DNA from: Hemerocallis citrina
Lineage: Eukaryota > Streptophyta > Magnoliopsida > Asparagales > Asphodelaceae
DNA length: 64,000 bases
Reading direction: 5' to 3'
Assembly (NCBI GenBank): GCA_017893485.1
Contig: CM030366.1
Location: 77,443,227-77,507,226 of the forward strand
Positions 35,204 through 47,200 of the stretch are shown here, in pieces. The notes beneath the pieces were generated by a model. That model was not told the origin of the DNA, made no database searches, and saw only the letters and a list, made by a program, of their open reading frames with translations. The position numbers and the translations under genes are program-made. The first letter of the stretch is position 1, and each line of letters begins with the position of its first letter.

Positions 35204-38200
35204 CCATCGGATACATCCTGAAGAGACAACCATACGATAAGATATATACGATCTAACTTGGAGAAAAAGTTGAGCTTTAATTAAATCACCCTGACCCAAC
35301 CTAAATTGCTGCAGCTGCACAGTTGTGGTCGACTGTTAATGACTTCACCAAGTCATAGAGCACACCAAACTGTTGCTGTCTGCTACAAATTTATGCAGTC
35401 GAGTACAACCTCATATTACCTCTTCCTACTGTTGTTGCTGCTCTTTTTTTCCCCCCAATATTTGCTTCGAATCCTCTTCTCGTTTCACCCGTCTTTTCTT
35501 CTCATCGAATTTAGTATGCATGACATAAATCCATCATTTTTCTCACTTCTTTATGTTTTCTTGACTAATCTATTAATTTTTGTAAGGCTTTATTTATTGA
35601 ATATTTGATGCTTGGAGGTTTCAAATAGTTCTCTTTGCCCCCATATTTGATTATGACGTCCACTTGCATGTTTCTTCTTTCCCCCCTCAACTATAGTGGT
35701 TGGCATTCTTAGAAAACAATTAAGAAGGCATCAGGTGTCGGGAATTTATTGCATGAGTCCATCTCCCTGTTTGTTTGTTTATTTATTGATTTGGGAATGT
35801 GAAATTTTTTGATCGGGTTGGGTTCATGCATTCAATCCACTTTTCATATCTAAGCATTTTTTTGTTTGTTGGGGGGGGGTCAATTACTAATATGATAACA
35901 GTTTAGAATTGATCAAATAGTGGTATGTGTTTTCATTGTCAACGAAGAGAATAAATAGATTATATTCACAAAAGAATTTGGAAACTAAGCTAAATGGGAA
36001 AGTAATTCTAATCTTAGGAAATACAGAGGAATGAGGAAACTAAGCTAAATGGGAAAGTAAACTAAGCTAAATGGGAAAGTAATTCTAATATTAGGAAATA
36101 CAAAGGAATGAGGAAACTAAGCTAAATAAGAAGGTAATTCAAATCAATGTGCTGAGCTATACAAATTGAATATCAGCATGCAATATTCTAAATAAGGAGA
36201 CTATCCTTTGATATCTCCAATATGCCCTCGCAAGTTGGACCTCTGGGAAGAGAGTCCAATCTTGAGTAGTAGCTGATGAAAGCGTGTGCGAGGTAGTGGT
36301 TTGGTGAGTGCATCTGCTAACTGATCCGTGGACGAGACATGTGTCACTCGAAGAGTGCCGTGCTGAACTTGTTCACGAATGAAATGGTAGTTAAGAGCAA
36401 CATGCTTCATACGAGAATGAAACACCGGATTGGAACATAAGTTGGTGGCACCCACGTTGTCACAGTATATAACCGGTTTCTGAGATGAAGAGAAACCAAG
36501 CTCACTAAGGAGAGAGGTGATCCAGTGCAGTTTTGCAGCGGTAGAAGCAACTGAACGATACTCAGCTTCAGTCGAAGACCGAGCAACGGTACGTTGTTTC
36601 TTAGAGCTCCAAGAAATGGGATTCCGCCCGAGATAAACGATGTATGCGCTAGTGGAAGTGAAATCATCTTTGTTGCCAGCCCAGTCAACATCGGAAAAAA
36701 CATGAAGATCATGAGATGAGCGGCAATGGAGAAGAATACCCTGATCAGTGGTTCCACAAAGATATCTGAGGAGACATTTGGCATCATTCCAGTGATCAGT
36801 AGTGGGATGATGCATGAATTGAGAGAGTTTGTTGACCACATATGCAATGTCCGGTCGGGTCAATAAGAGATATTGTAGATTGCCAACAATTGTGCGAAAC
36901 TCAGTGGGATCTGATAAGGAAGTGCCCGAGTGGAGAGTGAGAGTAGGTGTTGTGGCTAAAGGAGTGGCAATCGGGCGAGCATCAGTCATCTTGGAATGCG
37001 CAAGAAGATCAGTGATATACTTTCGTTGTGACAAGACGATACCTTTAGCATGAGGAACCACTTTGACACCAAGAAAGTAGACTAGAGGATCAAGATCCTT
37101 TAGTGAAAACTGATGGGCAAGATGGGCAATGAAAGTTTGAACTGCAGTGGAATCATTTCCTGTGATAATAATGTCATCAACATAAACAAGTATATAGAGT
37201 AATACTTTGTTTTTGTGGAGTATAAATAGGGAGGCGTCCGCAACGGAGTTGATGAAGCCCGAGGAGAGAAGAAATTGCCTAAGTTCGTTGTACCAAGCCC
37301 GGGGTGCTTGCTTGAGGCCATAGATGGCTTTCCGCAACTTGCAGACATACTGCGGATGGTCGGTATCAATAAAGCCTTGAGGTTGGGTCATGTACACGTT
37401 TTCCGTGAGTGTCCTGCAGAAAGGCATTGTTGACATCTAGTTGTCGGAGAGACCAGCCATGTCTGATTGCAATGGAAAGCACAAGACGAACAGTGGTGGG
37501 TTTGACAACAGGACTAAAGGTCTCATGATAGTCTATGTCGGGGTGCTGGTGAAAATCCTTTGCAACCAAACGAGCTTTATACCTGTCAACAGAACCATCA
37601 GGTAAACGTTTAATGTGAAAAATTCACTTGCAACTGACAATATTGTGAACTCCATCCGCAGGTACCAACTCCTAAGTATCGTTGCGAAGCAGAGCATCAA
37701 ACTCTGCAGACATGGCCTGACGCCATTTGTTATTTTTGATGGCCCGAGTCACACAAGTGGGTTCTATCTCTTAGGCAAGGAGAGCAGAGAGGTTGAGCTT
37801 GGTGATAGGCTTAGAAATGTTGTTGCGGGAGCGGGTTATGATTGGGGAGGTCCAGGTAGGTTGTGAAGGTTTTGAATTGTGTTCGGGATTGTGAACGTGT
37901 GGATTTTGTGGGTTGTTAGAGTTCGCTGCGGCGAATTCGGAGTTTCTCTATGAGGAATGAGTGATGGCGTGCTTTTGTTGGGGTGAAGGTTAGGTGCGGT
38001 AATTTCTGGATTGGGTTAAGAGGTTTGTTGCGACGAAGTGGTGTGCTCGTCGTGGGGTACCAACGGATTGGGATGCGGAGCTGTGTGAGGATGCAAGAAG
38101 TTACCTGACGAGGGCATGCTGCGAGATGGGGCCGGAGATGGTGTGCTAGAAGTCGGAGCAAGAAGAGGAATGGAGAGCCATGATGAGCAAGTGGTACCAT

Positions 38201-41200
38201 CCGAACGAGGTAGGTGAGGAGAGAAACTGGACATGGAAAACTTAGTTTCAACAAAGCGAACATGCCGGGAGGTGTATAATTTCTTGGAGCTGGGTTCGTA
38301 GCACAAATAGGCAGTTTGGGTGAGTATCCTAGGAAAACACAGGGAGTGGAGCGAGGTGCCAACTTGTCGGTCGAGTATGGACGAGACATCTAAAGACACG
38401 TATTTTGAGATAGTTGGGGTGGGAAGCAAAAAGTTTGTGATAAGGAGATTACATGTCTAAGGTGGGAGTGGGCAAACGATGAATAAGATAGGTAGCAGTA
38501 AGGAAGGCATACGACCAAAAGGGAAGAGGTAGGGAAGCTCGGGATAACAAGGCGAGACCAGTTTCGACAATGTGACGGTTACGATGCTCAGAGAAGCCAT
38601 TGTGTTCAGGTGTGTGCGGAGGGGTGGTAAGATGAGATATGCCAGAAGTGTATAAGAAGGGTTTGAGACTTATGTATTCTTCCCCGTTATCGGAGTAGAG
38701 TGACAATTTTGGTTTTGAAATAGTTTTCAACTAAGGCTTTGAACCGTGAAAAACTTTGGAGACATCCGATTTACGGGTGAGGGGTATAACTAGACGTAAT
38801 GAGTATAGTGGTCAACAAAAATGACATAGTATTTGAAACAATCAATGGAATGAATAGGAGACATCCACATATCAGAGAAAATAACTTGAAGCGAAGTAGT
38901 AGATATAATGCTGGATTGAGAAAAAGGTAACTTGTGACTTTTATTGCAATAACAGTCATTGCAATGAATAGTTTTTGAAATAGATGAAGAAAATGCCAAA
39001 GAAAAGGTGGTCGCAATGTGTCGAAGAATGGGCCCGGACGGATGACCTAGACGGTGGTGCCAATTAGTGGGAGAGGCTTTGACACTGGAGTAGGCGAATT
39101 TGGTGTTGATGGGAAGGGATGATGTCGGCCATTCATACACACCATCTCTAGTTCGTCCCTCTAGCAGTGTTGCCCTCGTCATTAAATCCTTCACATAAAA
39201 AGAAGTTGGTAAGAATTCAATGAATGTTTTATTTGTTTGGCAAAATTGGGATATAGAAATCAAATTTCGTTTCATATTTGGAACACACAAAATATCGTGC
39301 AATTTAAATGAATAAGAGGGAGTGTGAAGAGAGAGAACCGGTGTGAGAGATAGGTAACCGAGTACCATCACCAATAACAATGTCATCAGGGCCGTCATAC
39401 GGAGTATGAAGCGAGAGATTTTTCAGATCTGCAGTGATGTGGTGAGAGGCCCCGGAATCAAGAAGCCATGCGGTGTTGTCAGTGGAATAGTAGTGGCCAT
39501 GTGTGCCCTTGGTTGCCACTGGGGAAAGCGGCCGAATGTAGAGGCCGAAGATCGGGAGGTACTGTTGGTCGGAATCAGCTGAAAGAGAGGGCAGTTGGCT
39601 ACGGTATGACCCTCAGCATGACATCGTTGGCACTTACCAAGATACGGACGGGGCGGGCGGCGTTGCGAAGGCCCATGGCTGACTGTAGTAGACGGGGAAG
39701 GCCCGGGTGGTGGTTGGTTTGGTGTCCAGGAGGGACGAGAGACGGAGCTCCAAGATCTGCCGTTGTGACGTGCAGACAGAACATTAACTGTGACCGGAGT
39801 GGAAGATAGGAGTGGTTGACTTTGCTTGAGGGACAGTTCCCGATTGATGAGTTTCTCATGAAGTTCATCAAACGAGATAGGTGTGTCGCGGCCTTCAATA
39901 ACGTCAACAATAGCCTTATAGTCATCATCGAGGCCATCAAGAATCTTCTGTATCAGATCCTCATGGTCCATTGGTTTGCCAAGTGCAGCAAGTTCATCAG
40001 AGCGGCACTTGATGAATTGCATATATTCGGAGATTGTCTGGGAACCTTTCACTGAGCGTTTGATTTGATCCTTGAGTTGTTTGATGTGTCCACGGGTCGG
40101 GCGAGCATATGTGTTGGCAAGTATAAGCCAGGCGTCGTGGGAGGTGGTGGCACGTTGGATAAGTGGAATCAAGGAAGATGAGAGCGAGCCGACAAGTGCG
40201 CCAAATAGTAGTTTGTCTTGTCGAACCCATGGTAGGTAATCTGGATTAGGTGTGTTTGTATTGGAGATAGGGCACGGATGAGAACTGTCGATGAATTTGT
40301 AGAGGTCATAGCTGACAAGAATGGCTTCTATTTGGAGTTTCCAAGCCAAGTAGTTTGTGGAAGTAGGTTTAACAAGATTGTGGTGAGCAATATTGATGAG
40401 TTGGAGTTGGTGAGATGACTGACCGGAGTTTGGAAGAGTGACAATATGAGTGTCGGCAGCGGGGGAAAGTTGAGGTTGGTCATCGGCCATGATGAGGTGT
40501 CGTAGGAGGTGTGTTGTACGGGGAGGCCGGAATATTATAGAAGAAGATGAAGGACCGACTGCTCTGATACCATATGATAACAGTTTAGAATTGATAAAAT
40601 ATTGGTATGTGTTTTCATTGTCAACGAAGAGAATAAATAGATTACAAAAGAATTTGGAAACTAAGCTAAATGGGAAAGTAATTCTAATCTTAGGAAATAC
40701 AGAGGAATGAGGAAACTAAGCTAAATGGGAAAGTAATTCTAATCTTAGGAAATACAAAGGAATGAGGAAACTAAGCTAAATAAGAAGGTAATTCAAATCA
40801 ATGTGCTGAGCTATACAAATTGAATATCAGCATGCAATATTCTAAATAAGGAGACTATCCTTTGATATCTCCAATAACTAATAGTCCAACTAATCATGAG
40901 AAAATAATCGCTCAATATAAGTATTCAAAACAATCTCATAAGAAAGCAACTAGGAAGCATAGATACTTCGAAATGGCCGACGTACCTGTGTCGAGTACGT
41001 ATCGGGTGCCGATACTCCTTGGGTTCTCCCGAGTTCGTACCTAAGGAGTACCCCTTTTTAAATGCATTGTTTATAACTTTTAGATACAATTATGTTTAGA
41101 TAAATGCTTGGGATTATAGTGTAATTTCAAAACTTGTTTTCAGTTATGCTCAAAGACAAAATAAGTATACCCAACGATTTGATAGTTATACTATCATTTT

Positions 41201-44200
41201 TTCCCTCCAAAATTAACATAATTATAATGTATTCTTATAGTTCTATGAAATTGTTTAAATGATTGCATTTTTAACAAGTTAAATAATTTTTATTTATAAA
41301 TATAATATAAAACATTTTATATTTAATATTCCCATCAACGCACTCGTATCCTAGTTTTTTGTAAAATCATATATCCCCGTAACCGTCTACTGTCGTACCC
41401 GCATCCCATACCCGTATCTGTGCTTCATAGGAAAGCAATAAACAATAAAGTACAACAAATGCATGGGAGAGAGTAATGGCATAGTTCTCAAGTGGTTTGG
41501 CAAACCTCCAAGCCCACTCCAACCCCAAGGCCTGCCTTGGGATTCTATCTCTAATAACCCGACTAGTCAAACTTAGCTTAATACGAAGAGCAAGAGCAAT
41601 ACAAGTTTGATAAATATGGCTTGCATCCAAGGTTATAATTGTGGGCTAATTTGTTCGAAATATAGGCCAAAATATAGGTTTCTCGGACTGATCAACACAA
41701 CTTATGAATATATGTAGTTGATGAAGTTTTTGGGAATGGGTCGGTAATAAATCGGATTTTGGCTGATATTTGATATTTCAGCCAAAATATCCCTAAAATG
41801 TATTGCTCGTGTAGGTTTTTTAAATGGGTTCAACTTTTGAGTTTGTATCAAATCAAACTCGAAAACCATTTATCCATATATAGTATGCTCTTCATTAATT
41901 CATTCGGTCTCGTATTTACATGATATATGTGATAATGCAATGTATGTAGATCATGTTAAGGATATCCTTTCTCTATCATAAATGACGACCCAATATATAT
42001 TAGATATCTCGATATATCGCGGATATATCTTATCCATCGAAGGAATCAAGCTTCCTTATACCCTAAGAAGAAGAACCTTTAAGAGACCAGTTAATTACTC
42101 ACAACTCCACAAACACCACCCACTTACAATAAGCATATAATGAATGAAAGTATTTCCTTCGATAAACAAGAAAGTCTAATATCTGATATAGAGAAAGAAA
42201 ATGCTCAAATTAGAGAGCTCAAAATCACAGTAGATGGGTGGTTGAAGATGATGAAGTTCAAAACACAAAGCTTTACCAACAATACCATTCAAAATGACTT
42301 CAAATAGGGAGAATAGGCCTAGTAGCTATGGGAAAGAGCCAATAATGATGAGGTGAAAATAGTCAAAAAACAAGGGGAGACAATCAAATGAAAAAGCAGA
42401 ACCAGAGACTTGATCGACTGTTGGTGTCCTCAATTTTGTACTCAAAAACACTCTTGACCAGTTGACACTGATACCCAGTTTTGGGTATGAGTTCACTCCT
42501 GCAAATTTGACCATTTTACTGTATTTTTGGTGGCGGATGGGTAGGAAAGTATAGGATATCATATTAGTTAAAACGATTTCAAGCTATTTTAAGTATGATT
42601 TTTTTTTAAACCCCTAATACATTCAATTTACCATGATATTTCTAATGAATGTAAAATACACAATAATATGCAAGACCTTCTGATGAGGACATTGGTTCTG
42701 TTTAGTTTTATTTTGATATTTAGCCATATGTAGTAGTTTTGCAATTTGTACCCTTTATTTTATATATTAGAATATTTTGGAGATTTGTATTGAGATTTGT
42801 TTTGAGCCTATATATAGGCCTTGAGAATAATGAGATGAGTATGCTATTATTGATTAAAAAATTATTGTAATTGAGTTTTTGCTCTTCATTCATCTCTTTT
42901 GTGTGAGACATAAGATAAAATTAGGGTTTGTGAGAAATCCTAAGTTATACCCTAATTCCCAAATCCACTACAAATTAAAAACCCTAATCCCTAAATCTTT
43001 CTCAACTCTCTTCTTCCCTCTTTCCTATCCCGAAACCCAACACCCCATCGCCTTCGCTCTCACCCCCTCACCCCGACGATTGCACCACCAAGGTCGTCGA
43101 CCTTTCAGCGTCACACCCGGAGTGGCCTCCGACCTCGCGACTACCACCGCTGCCAAACCCTTTGCCGTCTTCATCATCGCCACCCATCTCCTGCACCGTC
43201 CTCATCTTCTGATCATCACCTTCACCTTCCTCTACTGCCTCCACTTCTGCTGTTCGCCGCCAACCTTCACCATCGATCAGCCATTGCCACCACAACCAGC
43301 ACCCCGACTGACCTCGACACCGCTGCCCCTTGCAGGCAGTCGCCGCACCCCTCGTCACTTTGCTTGGCCACCTTCGCTGCCGACTACAAACTATCTACAA
43401 CACTAGTAAACTCTTTTCACTTCTTAAATATTTATATTACTGCTTTATCATCTCTATAATATTATTTGATTTATCTGTCATCCACAAATATTGAGAGTGT
43501 GCTTCTACCTGCCTATTAGAGTACAAATTACTATTGCATATTTTACTTGCTAAAAACACTTAGGTATATAATTATTGATTGTTAGGTTTGAATCTTTAAT
43601 TGGGCTTGTTAAACTTATCTCATATCTTGAAAAATTATCAAACTGATTAATAGTTTAATTTCTAACTTAATATGCTTTACGTGTTGGTAAACTTCATCTT
43701 TTAATATTCTTGAAAATTCTCTATTTAGGATTAAGTTTATATTATTTTGGTATGAGAGCGAAGAATTTTAAAACCCTAGTTCTTGTATCATTCAGTCATA
43801 ATTTGTGCATTCATTAGGAATCGTTCTTGCATCATTTTTTAAAAAATCATTTTAGGTGCATTTAGGACACATTTTCCCAAATTTCAGCAAACACACGTGA
43901 CCACGACCCCTAGAATTCAGCGAGCCCCTTTTCGAACTGAAATGGACAATTCTGATATTTCCACTACCATCACTGTCATTCAAGCAACTCTTGCTAATAT
44001 CAATCAGAGCCTTAAGAAAGTGGATTTGAATCAAAATGTTGCCCATATGCTTCATCGTCGGATCCCTCAAGGGAATGATCGTGACGACCGACGTCAAGAT
44101 CGTGATCCTGATGAACAATATAAAAACGTTTAGACTGATGTTCCCCACTTTGAAGGCCGTATGGATACCCAAGCTTATCTCGATTGGATCCGTGCCATGG

Positions 44201-47200
44201 ACCACTACTTCGTTTGGTTTAACATGACCAAAACCCTGAAGGTTAAATTTTCCACGATGAAATTGACTGGTAAAGTTCAACAACATTGGACCAATCTTGA
44301 ACACGCCTATAGAGGCCAAGGCCTCACACCCATAACCACTTGGGAAGTCATGAAAGAGAAACTCACTGATAGATATGTGTCGTTATCATTCCACACTCGA
44401 TTGCTAGATTCGTGGAACCTACTCTATTAAAAAAGCAAATTCACTCAAGAATATGTTGATAAGTTTGACGACTTTCTTATTCGGTGTAATGCCTTAGGTA
44501 AAGAGAGCAAAGAACAAACTCTCTCTAAGTTTATGGCTGGACTATGAGCCGATCTTAGGAACGAGCTAATTCATAGAAACGTGAACTTCTTAGCAGCAGC
44601 TTATACCCTTGTCATCGATATGGATTTCCTTAAAGCAAGTTCTCATTACAATTCCGAGAGATCAATCCTCTAGAATGACCTCTCCGGATCCCTTTATATC
44701 TGAGTCCTCTCTTCAATACCTTAACAAGTTTTACCCAGCAAGCTTACTTCAAATTCCTATTCACTTAGAAATGACAACACGGATAAGAACACTGATAGTG
44801 ACTATTCTAAGATTGGCCCTCTCACTAAGTGCTATAAATGCAAGGGATACGGCCATGTTGCTGGCAACTGTCCTAGTCCCTGTAGGATCAACATTGTAGA
44901 AGATACCGCTATCATTGCTGATGAGTCCAATAATGAGTTTACCTATGAACTCATGTAAGTGATGATTTCGATGAAGAAGAGGATGACCAGCCTTTCCACT
45001 ATATTTAGTCGATCCAATCACCTCCATTGAATGTACTTAAGTCACTCATTCCTTCCAAAGTCAATTGGCAGCCTATAGATTTTAACCATGTGTTAGAACA
45101 TCATAGTCTTAGAGTCTGGATCCACATTTGCGTCCCGCATTCATGATTTGCATAGAGAAATTTTCAAGGAAATTAATGAGAATAATTTAACTACAAGTTA
45201 ATAGCAGATACTAAAAGGAAATTTAAAATTTTTGATGCTGGTGAAGTGATTGTTCAGATTCGTCCAGAACAGTTTTCAGCTGGATCCGTTAAGAAATTGA
45301 ACATACGTGCTGCAGGTCCATTTAAAATTCTGCATAAAATCAATGATAATGCATATGTCGTTGACCTTCTTGAAAGTTTTGGCATAAGACTTTCAATATT
45401 GAGGATCTAATACTCTATGAAGGTCCAAAATTTAACTCTAGAAATTCTCTTATAGATGAGCCTACTCTGCAGCCTAATGATGAGATTTTTACTTTTTTTC
45501 CCTTCACCTGATACTACTTACCCATCGACAGACAAATTGGATAATATTTTAGATGATCAGATAATCTCTACTAGAGGTAGTGGTATTCATAGGTATTTGG
45601 TGAGATGGAAGAACAAGCTGAAGTCGGAGGATACTTGGATTGATTGTGAAGAGCTCCAGCACTTGGATCCTGATCTTTCGGAGTACTATGACATGATCAT
45701 TGGTTTTGACTCGACTGGATCGAGCTCTCTCACCCGAAGAGAATAATGAGGACATCGGTTCTGTTTTGTTTTATTTTGAGATTTAGCCATATGTATTAGT
45801 TTTACAATTTACACCATTTATTTTATGCATTAGAATATTTTAAAAATTTGTATTGAGATTTGTTTTGAGTCTATATATAGACCTTGAGAATAATGAGAAA
45901 GTATACTATTATTGATTAAAAAATTATTATGATCAAGTTTTTGCTCTTCATTCATCTCTTTCGTGTGACATGAGATAAAATTAGGGTTTGTGGAAAATCC
46001 TAAGTTATACCTTAATTTCCAAATCCCCAAAATCCCCAAATCTCCCTCAACTCTCTTCTTCTTCCCTCAAGCCTATCTCGAAACCCTACACCCCATCGCC
46101 TTTTCTCTCTCTCCCTCATCTCGACGCCTGCACCACCAACGTCGCCGACCAGCCTGCGTCACACCCGAAGCAACCTCCAACCTCGCGACTACCACCGCTG
46201 CCAAACCCATCACCGTCTCCATCATCGCTACCCATTTCCTGCACCGACCTCCTACGATCATCACCTTCACCCTCCTCTACTGCCTCCACTTCTGCCGTTC
46301 GCCGCCAACCTTCACCACCATAGCTGCCGATCAGCCATTGCCACCACAACCAGCACCCCGACCAACCCCGACACCCGTTGCCCCTTGCAGCCAGTCGCCG
46401 CACCCCTGATCACTTTGCCGCAGCCACCTTCGCTGCCGACTACAACCTATCTGCAACACCGGTTAACTCGTTCTACTTCTCAAATATTTGTGTTACTGCT
46501 TATCATCTCTGTAATATTATTTGATTTATCTGTCGTCCACAAATATTGAGAGTGAGTGCTTCTACCTGCCTATTAGAGTACAAATCATTATTGCATATTT
46601 TACTTGCTAAGAACACTTGGGTATATAATTATTGATTGTTATGGTTGAATCTTTAATTGGGCTTGTTGAACTTACCTCATATTTTGGAAATTTATCAAAC
46701 CGATTAATAGTTAATTTCTAACTTAATCTGCGTTACGTATTGGTAAATTTAATCTTTTAATATTCTTGGAAATTCTCTATTTAGGGTTAAGTTTACATCA
46801 CCTTCAGAGTTCAAACTATCGTCGTTCAATCTTCGAGTATCTTGAACTAGCTATCCGCGTACTGTTTTTTCCATATCTTCTAGATGAATACCTCCGTTCA
46901 TTAGCCCACTAACTCCACTTCAAACTCTTCTCAAGATGCAGAGCAATTTAATTTGATTATAATTATTATGTTTAGAAATGATGTGATTTGTATATTAATT
47001 TTTCCTTCTCTCCCGATCCCTACACATAGACACATACGCACATATGTATCAATATTCAATACAGTCACATAAATGAATGTCCCACCTAATCCTACCTACT
47101 CCATACCATGTAACGTTTGAGTGTTAAATTATGAGCCCATACCTATTCCACAAACCGAAACATACTACAAAATTGGTAATACTGGTCCTTATAGGATGAA

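Larger units (their letters stand above)
35891..40876 (-). mobile_element. Ty1/copia retrotransposon in the host intron, antisense
   Basis: LTRs at 35891-36222 and 40573-40876 are flanked by the perfect 5-bp duplication ACTAA (35886-35890, 40877-40881). On the minus strand the PBS tggtatcagagc directly follows the 5' LTR. Domain order is gag, protease, integrase, reverse transcriptase, RNase H, the Copia order. Gag and RT-RNase H have long open frames, but protease and integrase are shifted several times, so the element is not autonomous now. Confidence 0.93.
42681..46800 (+). mobile_element. Chromovirus deletion derivative: gag joined to chromodomain
   Basis: LTRs at 42681-43744 and 45744-46800 with ends TGATG and CATCA are flanked by the perfect 5-bp duplication CCTTC (42676-42680, 46801-46805). 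The PBS is tggtatgagagc at 43748-43759, one mismatch from initiator tRNA-Met. The 2-kb interior has a degenerate gag with an intact CCHC knuckle and, directly after a short linker, the integrase C-terminal region with a chromodomain. Protease, RT, RNase H and the integrase core are absent. Confidence 0.88.

Noticed and set aside
35306..35608. 100-codon open frame with hydrophobic stretches
   Set aside because: It falls in a decayed Copia LTR and flanking T-rich intron sequence; the hydrophobic look comes from T-rich codons.
39468..40055. Plus-strand open frames
   Set aside because: They are antisense to the Copia gag coding region.
42879..43406. A 175-codon open frame with proline- and histidine-rich text
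   Set aside because: It lies in the chromovirus LTR, recurs with changes in the other LTR (45988-46409), and is best read as a C-rich untranslated leader.
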